Source of the DNA: Chaunax sp. Z400
Taxonomy: Eukaryota > Chordata > Actinopteri > Lophiiformes > Chaunacidae
Length of the DNA stretch: 64,000 nt
Direction of reading: 5' to 3'
NCBI GenBank assembly: GCA_037577475.1
Contig: CM075194.1
Location: 22,802,492-22,866,491 of the forward strand
Shown: positions 12,201-27,600 of the stretch, one piece after another
Layout: each line of letters opens with the position of its first letter
Numbering within the stretch: position 1 is the stretch's first letter
Notes under the pieces: model-generated
Seen by the model: the letters and a program-made list of their open reading frames with translations, nothing else
Databases searched by the model: none
What the model was told of the DNA's origin: nothing
Translations under genes and position numbers: made by a program

Positions 12201-15200
12201 CACAGCCTCACAGTGAGGTGAGACTATACAAAATACACAAAACGGAACATCAAAAATGCAGAAAGCGATGATGAGATTAATGTTTTAACTACAGTTTCAA
12301 GGAATTCTGATACATTTGCTGGGAAAATCCCCATAAACTTATTCACAGCATATTTATTGATAAATTCAAATGAGAAGAAATAACTGTATTTCCTACCTTG
12401 TACGATGATATATGCTGTAGCGTGTATAGTATCAACATTATTGGAGGCAAAACAGGTATACTGTCCTCCATCCTCCTGGACCACATTCTGAATGAAAAGC
12501 CCTCCAGAGGGGGTGATGTTGATGCGAGCGTCGTTGGGGAGGGGAGTGCGATCGCCCTTCGTCCAGGACACCCTGGGCTGCGGCTGGCCTGTGGCGCTGC
12601 ACTCCAGAGTCACACTCTCTCCCACCAACACCTCAGTGTTCTGGGGCTGAATCACAAAACTTGGCCGTGCTGGAGGAGCAGTGAAGGGAGAACATGGGAA
12701 TGGGTTTGGATTAATTAGGTTTCGGCTGTGAGTAACTTCAGAGTATTACTGAAATGGTGACTACCACCATTAATGTTCAAAAGAAAGCTGCATGCATTTG
12801 AAAGGTCAGTTCATGCACAAATATAATCTTTGTATATTTCTGTCGATAACACCACTTTGACGACTGCTAAAACATCCTCTGGGTTACACCACATGTGGAT
12901 GAGTCCTGCCCATATTTGGCTGGTGATTACAGTGGAGTCAGAGGAAATATGTACACAGCGAGGGGCCTCGTGTTTACAATCACACAGAGACAGGAAATGC
13001 ACAACATCTGCTCTCAGAAACTGTTCCTGAGTGTTCGTCACTAAGGCCGTCTATCGTCTGTCACCTGGCGATGACCCCTGGGTCAGCTAGAGAAATCTCT
13101 GCTTACCTCCCACAGTGAAAACTATTGGCACTCAGACAAGGGATAGAGAGAGAGAGAGCAATGGAGAGAGAGGACAGAATGTACTTCTGTGTCTCAGTGT
13201 GTGTGTGTGTCTAACCTTAACTCTAAGTATGTGGAGGGAAAATCTCACATGAAAGGCAGCAGGCTTTGCTAACAGCTCAGAGGGACATCCCAGTTATTTG
13301 ACCTACTGAACTCTGAGAGTAACCTCTGTGCTACTCACAGTGAACACATTTTGTTCTAGTCTGGTGACATGTTTCAAGACATAAACATGATCTCATGCTC
13401 ATGGTAAAGGCCTACTAATTTGTACAGTATGGCCTAAACGGACACCAAATTAAACCAGGCAGCCATCAAACTAAATGAAATGTCACCAACCTTTTCCAAT
13501 CGCACAAAAACACACCTTCCAATTCACTTGAATGTGAAACTGTGTCCAAACCTTTGACTGGTGCGGTATATGAAGCTCTAGTCTAGACGTCCATGATGCA
13601 GCATTAGTAGTTAGGCAGTCTGTGCTGAGCAAAGGTTGAGATTCAAAGCAGCCACTTACAGGGGGCTCCAAAGTACCGCAGTGTAACCTGGGAAGTCTTG
13701 ACCTCCCCTGCCACGTTTTTGGCCATGCACTGGTAGACTCCCTGGTCCGTTTCTCTGGTGTCCTGGATCATTAGTGTCCCGTCTTCAAGCAGGTTCAGAC
13801 GACTGTCGTCACGCATGTTTAGAGCATTGCTGCGAGGAGAGCACAGAGACGTACATCACTATTGTCTTAGGCCGATGGATGGTACCATCGTCCACCATCC
13901 ATTGAACCAATCAGAGTCAGGAAGTCAGGAACACAGCCTCTGATTTGTCCAAATCAAAGCGTCATGCAATGACCTGGTAATTAAAACCTGTACAAACCTT
14001 AAATAAAGCAGATTAATGTTAAACATCGGTGTCTCTCCGACAAAACAGGAAATCAGGAGGGAGATCAGACTCAGATGTCTAAATCCTTCATCCAGTAAAA
14101 AAGATACAGCGTTAGTTGAAACAACCGAGATGTAAAGAGAGCAGTGATATTTTAATGTTGTGGTGAGGGCTGTGGATGGAACATCTCCTAACCACCCATC
14201 ATTCTATTCACGTACTGCACTTTTCTAAATGGATGGAAATGAATCTTAAAATTCTTTTTGTGATGCCAAAACATTAATGTATCTAAAAGATGAACGATTT
14301 ACGGGGCATAAACCCATGTACAAGCTAAAAACAGTGGTGTCTTTGGTGACTTGACACAGACTGACATTAACATGTCTTACTTGTTCCTGAGCCAGATGAT
14401 CTGTGGTTTAGGGTTGCCTTCAGCCCTACAGGTAAAGTAGACAGTGTTTCCTGATGTGACATCCACATCCTGGGGTTCGGAGGTGATCCTGGGTACCTCT
14501 GGGAGACAAGGAGACAATTATGCATTTCCAGTCATGTTGTGCGTGTCTGTATGCTGTTGTCAATCAGTCCGCCTGTTGAACCAGGCCTCCAGTGAATCTG
14601 AGACCGTTAACAAATCACAGACTATCCTCTCTGGCTATTTCTCTAAGCCGCCCATCATATCTGAAGATGTCTGTTAGGCAGCCTGAGCTGCAGAGCTCTC
14701 TACTTCATAAGCCACCAGGTGTACATAGTAGGTGGCCACTTAAACGTGTTTGTTGCCCCATGTCTGTACACAGATGCTGAGGTAAAGACTATGAACAAAC
14801 CCTATGCACACTGAGTTAACCTCGGCCATGATAGATAAATCTGTTGACACCATCAGGTACACCAAAGTCAAAACCATGAGAAGCTACAGAAATGCACACT
14901 ATGAATATCTCTAATATCTCCTCTTGCCATTAAATAAGTCCGTATCCCCACTGGAATTACAGCGGGCTGGAAAAGCTGTTTCTTGATATAATCCATCGTG
15001 GTCCAGTGAGGAGGTGAGCCTGGCACTTCAGATACCACTTTACACAGGGAGGTGACACTTCATCTCAAGAAGGACGGCTGTTTTGACAGCTGTTCAACCC
15101 GCCATGCTTTGTTCTCCCCGTTTAAAGAAGAGGGAGGTATGGAATGGCTTCCACCATGTTTTTTAAGCAGACATTCTTCCTCTGCTGCTTGGCAGACAGA

Positions 15201-18200
15201 TGAAGTGGATGGGGTTACATTGAGCAAGAATGGGCAAGTTGGAGCCATCAAATTAGCTGCTGGGATTTAAGAGTGGTTGGATTACAGTCAGCCGCCAACC
15301 AGCCTGCCTGGCTCGGTCTGCAGCGTTCAGTGAGAGCTGGAGGAAACGCAGAGCTAAGACAGTACAATTGACTGTTTTTCTGGCCAACTGTCTGTTTAAA
15401 AACCCACCACAAATCGACCATACAGAAATGGGGACTTTCTTCACTACTTGCAATTGTTGACAAGTATCCGTTCACCCAAAACTGAAAATTCAGTCATTAA
15501 ATGACAAATGGCTCATTCTGAACAGGCATGTTTAGAACGGGGGCTGCACTAATAATCTAAAATCTGAAAAAGCAACATCTGGGGATTAGAACACTACATA
15601 CTGCCAGGCTCGTCACCATCGATGGAGAGAGCTTGATATGCAATACCTGTCCTGGACGAGGGCATCTGAAGCAGGCCTGGGATTCTTTATCTTATTTGAA
15701 GTCAAAGGCTATCTAATAAAAACTTGTGTATCCATGTATTGTCTGATTTGGGGCTTTATGAAGGATAGAATTAAAGGTAGATGGGATCAGCTGCAGCAGT
15801 ACCTTGTAAGGAGCAGTGACTCATTGTGTTCTCCCATGAACAAAGCATGAAAAGGGCATTATTAGGTTCTCAAGTGATAAAAAAAAAGTACAGATAAAAT
15901 TTGGCATTAAGAACTAAATTCCTGTCTAATATGGCACAATACGGGAAATGTTTGGCAGCAGCACAGAAATTCAGAAATCTCACAAATCACACAGAACGGG
16001 GAGATTTTATCACTTGAACAGTTTAGAGGGAGAACAATTTTGATTATGCTCAATTAAGATAATTTTACTCCAATTTAAAAACTATAAATCCTCATTTTGT
16101 AGCAATTTTACATTTATATATAGACCTACATAAATAAAGAGAGGACTATGAATAAACCTTTTTCCTCTCCTGCATTGCGATTACTGACTTTTCTATTAAT
16201 ATTGTGTAAAAAAAAAATCCTAATGACAAGACGTAAGGGTTTCACTCACTCTGCAGAGCAGGACACATACAGTAATAAGCCAAGCCAGTTAAGAGTTATT
16301 AAAACTAAAATCTTACATAGAGCTGCTATTATTTGCACTTTGTGGACATGTGACTCATATGCTGATGAGTCCTTCTGGCAATTAACAACAACACAACAAC
16401 AATGGTCCAATAAAACAGAAAAAGAACATTTGGACACTTTAACCCGAGAAATAGAATGTAGTCACATTATGCACACACACACACACACCTACACACACAC
16501 ACCTACACACCACCACACACACACCTACACACCACCACACACATACCTACACACCACCACACACATACCTACACACACACACACACACCTACACCTACAC
16601 ACACACACACCACCACACACACCTACACACACACACCACCACCACACACACACACACACCTACACACCACCACCTACACACACACACCTACACACCCACT
16701 TGCACACACACTTACACACACACACACACACACACACTTACACACACACTTACACACACACTTACACACACACACCCACTTACACACACACACACACACT
16801 TACACACACACACCACCACACACACACACACCTCATAGATGGACTGAGCAGCTGCTTGCTGTCTCATACTGGAGATACTGAGGGGTCCATTAACTCAGAC
16901 CAGAGTCACAGCTGTTGGAGTATGACGAATGAAACAGCTGGATGTCCTCAGACACACAGAGAGGATACACCTGTGTATGTGACGGTGACTAAGCATACCT
17001 GCTAATTGCTGGCAGGATGTCTGGAGGTTTTTTATGTAGACTGAGCTGTGTTTTAAGTTAAGAATAGGAACATGGGAAACACTGAGCTACCATGTGTGCG
17101 TGGCTTCATGCGTGTTCCTCTCAGAGATGACCAGAGGAAAACTAAATGAGGTTTCAATGAGGTGGCTTTGAGTAACCTAGTCAGCCTAGTTGTGCTGTGA
17201 ATGTAGCAGCTGGCCTTGTGGAGAAGTGGTACCACATCAGCTGAAAGCTGATCCCTTCATATAAAAACCCTCATATCCTCAGACTTCTATCACATATTCA
17301 GACTAATCTAAACGATCACAGTGTCAACAAACATTCCATGCCGCTCAGTAGGAACTCTGTTGTTTCTCTCCGTACCACAGTTGAGCTCCTCAGCGGTGAG
17401 CGTCGCCACCGATCTGCCCTGCAGGCGGCTGGGGTAGTCGCAGGTGGCAGCAGCCTGAGCATTGCCTGACTCAGCATATTGCTTCAGGAGGTCGGCCAGC
17501 CACAGCAGCTCGCAGTCGCAGTTTAACGTATTGGAATCCAATCGCCTAAGCACACAGACACATGTACACACAGCAAGTAAGACACGGGCACGTAGTCCAT
17601 GCATGAATCATGCAGGACATGACATGCGGAGCTGTACATCCAAAACAGGGTCATTGCGTTTATGAAGTAGAACTGGTCTGGCACAGCCTGGCCCACCCCA
17701 GCTCAGTCCAAACAGAGGGGCTCAGCGGGGCCATACTGGAAGACACTCTTCCTGCCGTGGGAAACTGTCTCTCTGCTTGGCCTCGGCCTCTAGTAACTGA
17801 TCCAGCTTTCACTTCTACCACAATGTCTCCATTATGCATGACACGGCTTTCAGAAAATTCAATTGGCATAAATCTGCGTTGGTGAGACCGTTTGTGGCTC
17901 TTTCTTTTTAATAAACTGGTTTACAAGAAATGTTTGCAATAAGCACAATAGTTTTTAGGTTGCACGTGTCATTTTAAGGGCCTTGTGATCATGCATTTAT
18001 TTATGTATCCTCCAACACTGGATGCCAAATCCAGAAGTTAATGCAAGTCTACTGCACTTTATAACCGGAGCTCTAACAAATATTACAAGGTGTGGGTAGG
18101 CTATCTGGACAAAAAGTGAAACTATTTAATCACAACCGTGATCCACAATCTAAAGATTCTGTATTTTAGCTTTTTTTTGTTGCCGCAAGCTATAACATCA

Positions 18201-21200
18201 TTTCATTGGTTTGTTCACTTGGTGCAGATCTGCTGGTCAATGAGCGGTGAAGATTGTAAACAGGTGGAAGAGGATCAATCATGATCTAAAATCATTAGAC
18301 CACGCCTACTAAAAGGTCATTTATGTCTACAAAAACACATAATCAAACGAATAAATGATAGCAACTTTAGCTAAGTAATGCTAACTTTATAATAACTTTA
18401 TGTCGCACTTGTAAAGTTCTTTTCAAATATATGAAAAAAGAGAAAATGACCGGATAAATCCAGAATTTATACAGTATAATACATGAGGTAAGAATGTAAA
18501 AATGATCAGTTTAGGAGAAACAATTCTGCTTTTTAACCATAACACAGGACTTATTCACAGACCTCTACCAGAGGCTGCCTTCAGGCCCATAATGGTTCAG
18601 TAAATTAGTGATATAATCCAGAGCAAATGGGCTTTAAAAGTAATTATTAAAATTTTCAAATAAAATAAAGTACAGGTAATCCATGTAGAGATGCTAAATT
18701 CATTTGGACTCTTCTGTAAGAGTTCATGAAAAGCTTTTTGAACCAGTTGAAGTTGCAAAGATACAATAGATGATAAACTGATAAAAAAAAGATCTTTGTT
18801 TTCTTCAGATATTATGAGTAAAGTCTGGGACACCAAACTGCTGCTTGTTCTTCACTGTTTGTTGGCTGGAGGATACAGACTGAGGCTTTATCAGATAGAT
18901 GGTCTCCCACGAATCTAAAAATGTCACATTTCTGGGAAAAATAAGAATCTGTTGTGTAAGATGGACAGTAGACTTTTCATTTCTTTGCTTGGCTCACCAG
19001 ACCCCCATCCCAGGTTGAATCATTCTGAATTGCTTCAGTGTATGAATTGTGCTACATAAGCAAAGTTGCCTTGCTTTGTTTAACACACGCTTCCAATCCC
19101 AGAGCAGCTGACTCAGAATGGCAGAGCTATGGGGAGGACTGGGCTGTGAGCTTTGTGATGGAAACCATCTTGCGGCCAAAGAAGCGTGAGAACAGTGTGC
19201 TGTGGTTACATGGCTTTTAAGTGACTGGATACTGGGTGTCATGGGAGTCAAATACAGCCATTGATAGAGACATGCATTCTCACACAGACTGTGGTTGTTT
19301 GGGACTCGTCCACTTACAATCGCTTCATGGCCTGAAGATGAGAGAAGGTTCCTGGAACCAGTTGGGTGATTCTGTTGTTGTGCAAAAACCTAGAAAAAAA
19401 TGTGAAACGATTAATCAGTGTTCATTAAAGCATTAAACAAACAAACCTGTGTGATTTGATTGAATAAACAGGTCTGAAAGATCACATTTTCAAAATGCAT
19501 TCAAGTAATAGAGGATATGTTTTTTTTATATCAAATCAAAATCATTTTCCATTTTTCAACTGGGACTAAACTATGCACCTCTTCCTGGTCACCGTCTGAC
19601 TTTGGAGACTTCCATTGATAACAGACATCTAAATATTTTCCTGTTTGTTTAAGGCTCCACTGATAAACATCCCCTCAAAACTATTTAATCTGAAGTAACC
19701 ACAAACCAAGGTGGTAGTTGATGTAGATCTTCATTTTCTACCGCTTCCTGAAGGAAACCAGTCAACAGATATGCTCTTTGGCCACTTCACCCCTCCACGG
19801 TCATTTTGACTGTGATCATGGAGATTTTTCCCCAACAAGCCACTAAGAACATGCATCTGGGAATTCATTCCTCCCATTGTTTTGCAGGTGCCCCTCTTTC
19901 TTCTCGCCCTCTCCAGAGACTGGGAAGTATGGATATACTGGGAATCCACTTCGGCCATAAACAGAGATAATGAAACAGGCATTTAACAGGACTTTGCTCA
20001 GCCTTTAAACATCTGGTAGAGAGTTTTAGAAGCAGGGACGACATCACATCTGTCAGGAAAGGTCGTATCCAGAATGTCGGTGTGCATTTGGTTAGGAGTT
20101 ATTGTGATCAGGGACAGCATAATATTATTGCTGCTAAATAAAATATGAAGCTGTCACATTAGGATAACCAGGAACACTCTCTTCGTAGTAAACCATTATG
20201 ATTAGGGTTAAAATACAACCATCCTGGAAAGTTGGTGTAATCCATCGCAAAATGTCCGATATATTACTGCAGTATATATTATCAGTAAACTGAAGAACAC
20301 CACGTTGAGAGTGACATTCCTATCTGTGATTGCACTTAGCTCAGCTGTGTACTTAATGAGGCCAAGATGTTTTTCTCAGGACTTGAAAGCTGAGTCCTCA
20401 GTTCCCCCTTGGATTCTTTGTCACTGAGTGATTAGAAAATGTCCCAGGAATGATGGGGGACATGAGAATAATTTATCCTAATATATTTCCTGACAGAGGT
20501 ATGTTAAACAACTCCAGTTATCTGTTCAACAAATAAACCACAGAATGAAAGAAACGTTTACATCATCTCACAGCTTGAACAGGGCAAACATAAGTATCCT
20601 TATAAGGACTAAATATAGGTCAGGGAATCTGCTGTCATCACTGTGATACTGTCTGAAGCAACAACTGACCAACAAGGAGCTTTCAGAGGCTCGTTTGGAG
20701 ACGTGGTCACAGGGATTTATCGTATACCCATGGCAGACATTTTTTTCTCTGAGATCACGCTCAGGGTGGGGAAAGCTGGGTTAATGCCGTTCTGCTGTCT
20801 TCCTGGTTGCAGTGTCGTATAAATGTACAGAATATGATTGTGTAGCAATTAATCACCAACTGAAAAGACAATGGATTGAGGCAATCTGGAGTAACACTGG
20901 GCCATATGTATAAGGTATTTTCAGGAACCTTTTCATAGTTCTAAGAACCCCATTTTTAATTGTACCCTCATCATAAGAACTAGCACTGATTGTAGGTCTT
21001 AGAACTCATACTTCAGAGTAAATTCTCTCCCAGTACAAGAGGAACCAAGAGTCATGTAAGTGTTCACTGATGACTACAATGTTGACCCTTGTAATGATAG
21101 CTTTAAAAAAAAGGAACAGAACAGGGACAAATGTCTCTTTATGTTGTTGTAGGTGGTGCAGATGTGACATTGTTATACCAACCACCAGGGTGCTTACATG

Positions 21201-24200
21201 ACTTCAGGGTTCCTATTGGTGGTGTGAATGCAAACAGAAAAAAAGGTTGTTCATTCCCAGTTAATGCTACACTGAATGTATCCTGTGCCTTTTACTTACA
21301 GGCTTGAATAAATGTGGCCAAAATGTGTGTCTTGTACTTAAGAACTCATGATGATGAAACACCATCAGACGGTAATGCTAGTGAGGAGATGGTTCAATGC
21401 TAAAGTTAACTGTTGTCTGAGTGTAGCTAATGAGCGATTGAATATGTTGTCTTACCTTTAAAAAGAGCGATGAAGGCCAGACACAAACCGTTTTTTTGAT
21501 CCCGTTTGCATTTTTACCATGAATAACAAAGATGTTTGTCAATTAAAAGATGATCTTGCAAATGAAGAAAGATGCAGTTTGTTGTTAAGACTCTAAATAC
21601 AATTTAGTTTGGTGTCAAACCACTCAGTGGTTGTCTCAATATACATCACCAACACTAACATGACCGTCACCTCGGCTCAGAGGAAGTGTTCTAAGAGGTC
21701 AAAGTCACTACAGGTCTGCTCATGTTCATAGGTTCAGGTATTGGAAAGGTGAGTTCCATAAGCTAACTAGCATGTGGGACCGGCTCTAAAAGGGTGAGTG
21801 TTAATGGAGACTTCGGTTAGTGGTGGTCCACTGGAAGGGAGGGACTTCTCTATATGGTCCCATGTCCCTCTTGATTGTCACTGATCGTCTTTTCAGTGGC
21901 TGATAAATCAGTAAGCAGTGAAAATATCAACGATTTGTCAAATTACCTGCATTTATACCGCTTGCATTGTTATCCCAGCATTTGAGCTGCCCATCCTGAG
22001 TGTGACTTGAGTTTTACTATCATGAATATAATCTACAGCTGATGTTTTGCTGCTTTCTGCAGGTCATGCAAGTCAAAGTCCAGACCTGCCCGAGTCAACG
22101 CTTATTCCATATCAAGTAAGTCTCGGTACTTATTGCTTTCTGCTTCTATAAGGTAAGTTGGAGACTTTATTTTCCCCTCTGAGACCTTGTCTTTTGGATT
22201 GGGTGTGGAATCTTGGGGTGAAAGTCAGACAGGATGAACTTACAGTCGTTCCAGTTTTGGGAGGAGCGTGAATGATTCAGGTTCCAAAGACTCGATGTTG
22301 TTGAAGTGCAGGTACCTGGAAGAACAAAGTTAGACAAAGCAGGGTGAAACTGGATTAGGGTTCTCTGACTGACTAAATATAAGCTCATTCTAATAGTAGG
22401 CCCTGAGATGTGGGTAAAGAAGAACAATGAACACTGAATCTCTGTTCACTGGTCCATCCCTGGTACTTATTACTGAAATAACTGTTTCAGGAAAGGTGAT
22501 ATATGGCTCTAGGCGAATGCAGATAGACTAGAGGAATTTGCACATCAGGCATTTGATTTAGTTCAGTTGATATACAGCATCTGAGTTTGGAAGGAGATTG
22601 CCCACAGGTGAAAAGTAAGTACATGATTGTCTCTTGGAATGAAAACATAATTTATGCTCCCAAAAACCTTTAGGCTAAACAAAAATTAGACCATAAAGCC
22701 AACAATAAGTTAGAAAAATGACTGATGAAGCCAATGTGTGAATGACATCTGCAGCGAAATCAACAGTCAAAGCGGCTGCAGCAGCAAAACAGGCTGAAAA
22801 AAAAGACTAAAGAAGCATTGAATGTGAATTAAAACGCAATTTTCCCCATGTTTTCCACATAAGAAAATCCATTTTAGTGTTTGTCTGAAAGTACATCTAA
22901 ACCGTTGATTCTTGGCTGCATTTTTATTGGATCCAACATTATGACCAGTAAAGAAAAACAAAATGCAGACAAACGAAAGACGGAAAGCTTTAATAATGGT
23001 GCAGTTAAATTAATTTTATCTTCTAGGATGAATCAAATTCATACGCTATTATTTTGTTACACTTTCAAACCTATTTGTGATCCACTCTATCTGTTATGAG
23101 TCAGATGAAGCTGAAATCGGTTAGCCACGGTCTTAACTTAAGTCTTACAGACTAGAACACTTCCTACTTTCCATTTCAGACAATAATTCTGATTGTAAAA
23201 CTGTGATCCTGTGGATGGTGCCATGCTGCCTGACAAACCTATGACATGCTTGTCTCAGATGCTGTTTATTCCCCCATAGAGGCATGTGACTTCAAGCTTT
23301 GGCATCAGTTCTCCGGTGGGGATGTAGAAGAAGTATTAAAACGTATACAATCTGGCTCAGAACTTGTCACCCACATATAAAACCTTTCATTATTGTAATA
23401 AAAGTGAAAACAGCTGGCAGGCATGCAGCCTGATGCTGGATTTGGTTTTACTTGGTGAATTAGCCATTTGTTCTCTGTAAATGTGGTTACAGAGAGGTGG
23501 AGTGTTTCACAGTCTCCTCCAAGAGGACACAAAGCCTCATTTGCAAAAGGAAAAGGAGCATGGCAGCCATATTGGTTGTGATAATGACATACAGGCTTAA
23601 CAACGTAATTAAGGCATCATTCCTGCTAACGGTGGTCACAGAAATTCTACTTTTACTCTGAAAACACATATTTATAACATGAGCATTTGCTAAAGTAGTT
23701 TTCTTGTCAAACATGCACATGTATAGAGACAAAACAGAGGCAGAGAAAAGAACTAATAACTTTCTGAGTGTCAAGACTTACAGAAAGCAGTTGGATTTCA
23801 ACACAAAGACTAAACACTGAGGGTTTCTCACAAATAGACACTTAGAGCATTGTGTTGCAGGAGAGACGCAATGCCAGTCAAGCTTTGCTCCAAAGCAGAA
23901 GCTCTGACTCCAGCACATCACTGCTAGCGGAGCAATGCTAGATATCATGCTTTTAGCCTCACACGGGGGGGTTTGGCACATTATCTGTCGTCCTGATCAC
24001 AAGACACATGCAAAAAGGGTCAAAGAGGGTCAGCGCGGCATACAAGCGTGGCTGCACAGGACATGCATGGTGGGGGTGGAGGGGTTGGGAGGAGGGGTTG
24101 TCACTGTGGTGAAAGCTAACTGAACACAGCTATCATGTTACCTGTGTAAGGCCTATGTTGTCACAGAGCTTTCATAACAGCCAAAGACGATGCCAACATC

Positions 24201-24513
24201 TGTGACATGCCCGGCACTATGACATCATACCACTTGGCTTATAAATAACGTATGAACATGCAGACCTTACAAGGCTTCATGAATCATTTATAGTAATCTG
24301 TTAGAGGTGTTTTACAGGCGGAGAGACGGCAGGCGTGAGGAGGAGCAGCGGGAGGAGGAGGAGGAGGAGGAGCAGGAGGAAAAGGTTGACGAGGAAGTTG
24401 GTCACTTACAGTTGCTCAAGAGAGACAAGCCCCTTAAATGCTTGTCTGTCAATTGATTGGATTTCATTCTTGTACAAATAGCTGAAAGGAGAGATAACCA
24501 GTAAAATTAGTAA

Positions 24514-24611
<98 letters not shown>

Positions 24612-27600
24612 TCATCTGAGTTCAGCCTGGTTATAATGAGAGAAAGTAGAAAGGATCTGATCAATGATGGTTTAGTTTGTTTTATAGTGTGTTTACTTAG
24701 TACAGTATGTGCTTTAACGACCTGCTGCATGGACATGACTGGAGGAAACTCTTCTTAAACTATTTATTTCTGAGCTACATTTAAACCACTGTTACACTGC
24801 TTGTGTTGTCTCTTCAGCTACAGATGCAGACATTAGATAGACACCATGCTCCCATTCCCACAGCAGTGGACAGTGCAGTGCATGATGTCAGTAAAACTAT
24901 CTCAAAAATTACACACTGATCAAGTCAATATGGGCAACAAACAAACAAAGTTAACAGAGCTCATTTGAACTGTAACCAGAGATAAAACATTGTACATCAC
25001 TCACGGACGACATTACATGCTCTAATGTCCTATTATGTAGTTTACAGTAACATTGAATGATCAAAGATGTTTGAACATCTCCAGGAAAAGGAGGGGAATA
25101 AAGCTGTTCAGATGGTGCATCAAATACAAACAAGTCTTCATCAGTGGATATTGTATATCATCTCTGGTACCTTGTGTCAAATCTGTTCCCCACATGACTA
25201 GAACTGTGAACCTCACACAGAATGAAGTAATGTGCAGCCTATATGGGACCAACACCATATTTTAGCACAATGGAAGACAAATGCCCTTGACGTGTTCATG
25301 TTTTCTCTCCGTTATGCATGTCAACGAAATGTGATACTAGCAAAGCAATGGCTTACAGCTGTCTGCCCTCTCGCTTTCCAGCGTCACACTCATGACGAGA
25401 CACGATGAGAGATACAGATCTGCCCGCAGAGGTGATGCAACGTACGGAGAAAAAACCATCCTCTTCTGCTCTGACTCCGTGTCGTCAACACTTTCACATT
25501 TCTTACCATAAAGCAGGTTTAGACGGGGTTCGTATGGAAATGAAAAACGTCATCATGTGCAGCATAATAAATGATATGTCAGGTCAGGGGCTCCCGACAT
25601 TTTCACCCCCTGACCCCCAAAATCACGGTGCCAGACTTCCAACCCCCACTATCTATGGTTGAAGCTTATATAAGCTGACGGCTTATCCAAACACACAACA
25701 CATGTTTTCATTTGCATGGTTTTATATTAAATTATTATTATTATAATTATGTAATTATAATAAATTAAATAACAACTATTTATTTTCTGTAACAATTATG
25801 ACTATTTATAATCATTTTAAATTTGATTTGATTTCTGGAACTCATGTCCCAACCCTACCTCTGGTGACCCCTGGGGGGGTCCCGACCCCCACTTTGGGAA
25901 TTCTTATCTTTATTTATTTTTATTAACTTTTATTTAAAAAATCAAGAACACTAAGGAGCCAAATGAAAGTAGATTAACTATCAATTAAACTTCACGCTCC
26001 CAAATAACTAAAAAAACAAAGCAAAGTAATAGTGCATTAAAGGGATGTCAGAGTAATCAGAAAAACGACTTCCTAATTTTGCCGACCTTGGCGTCGTAGA
26101 CGAAAAAGAAACATGACAAGCAAAAGTAAATGTTTGGTTGTTGATTAGAAACTATAACATTAAGATAAATTTAGTTTAGTTTAGAAAATTAAATGAATTT
26201 AGTTAGAAAGTAATTTATTCTTTAACTGACCTGATAAGCTTGTTAAAATAATACTTCAGTGGTTTCAGGAGATTTACTGGTGCAGCAACAACTCTGGGAC
26301 AAAAGCTCTTTAAAAGCTCTGAACTTCAGTTAAAGAAAAGTTAAATACTTGTCTGAACAGTCTGAGCATTAAAATATAACACATCCTTGTAGCGTTCATG
26401 TTCCTACATTATGAAGGATAATGAACATACAGAAGTCAGCAAAACAGCTTCCCTACACAGAAAATGAGACCATCAGAAGGCACAACTTATTCTCTTAAGA
26501 CCAGTCTACATGTTAACTAAGTGGAGCAAAGTTCTATGAAAAGTTCTCCGTGAATGGAGCAGACCCTGAATGCACCATGCACCAACAGGCAGCTGTTTAC
26601 GGTGGGACAAAACTTGATTTAGAGACAAGAAGAGTCCTGTTTGATGGGTATAAGCATTCTTTTGTCCTTTTTGGGGACAGAACTGCCAGGAAACAGTGGT
26701 AAGTTAGAGTTTTCAGACATGTCAATGTGAGTCATGTTTAAAGTTGGACAACCCTTATCATTGGTTCAGTCTCCGTTTCAGAACTGTTAGATCCCTAGCT
26801 TAAAGCCAACTAGGTGCTGTTTCCAGAGAAATGACACCGCCTTCATGTTCCAGACCTTTTTACAAAGAAACCATTCACAACACAAAGCTATGACTATCCG
26901 TGCTGAACAATTCTGTAAAGATGATGATGCTACTAAAAAACTCAAAAAACCACAATCTGTTTAGTTTTGGGGCTATTGATCTAACCAATCATCAGGGCGT
27001 CCACATTGTTTTCCAAGCAGATCATGTGAAAAGATGAACTGTCCAAAACGTCACTACCAATTTTAGTACTAGCACAAACTGCATGTACTCTCAACGTGTG
27101 GACTAACGTGTGCTTTTCATTGGTTTTTGAGTGACATACCCTGTAATGTCAGCTCACACATCGCTCAAACAAAGATTAAGATATCATCGCAGACGATACA
27201 TATCACACACCTTAAGACAAGCTGCGAGCCTTTACCCCTCTGATCTTACTTTGTATTAATATCTTAATGATATCTTAATAATATCTTACTGTTCAACGTT
27301 GAGCTGTGGCTGACAGTAGACATGTCTGATTATTTGTTGGTCATCTTGATACTGATTTGGGGACAAGGACATAGCTGGATAGTCTTGTTGTTAAACATCG
27401 TGTCAAATTAAGATTTCCTGTTTGTTAAACATATAAAGTGTTAACTTTAAATCTTGTTAGCACAATGTTAGCTTTCTGAGCCATGGCTGAGTAAAATGCT
27501 TCAATGAGCTGAGCCAACTTCAAATATCTGCAGCTGCCAAGATGTATTTAAGGTTCTGGAATCATGAAATGGCTTTTGCAAAATCTTTTTTTTTGAGAAA

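Larger units (their letters stand above)
10755..12396. other. pxdn intron 10
   Basis: Contains a TAA-type microsatellite (11321-11489) and a diverged interspersed repeat (11695-12060). Nothing else was recognised. Confidence 0.85.

Noticed and set aside
16148..17005. 285-codon plus-strand open frame
   Set aside because: Most of it is His/Thr from the CA/CACCTA array. Neither flank has recognisable homology or splice context.
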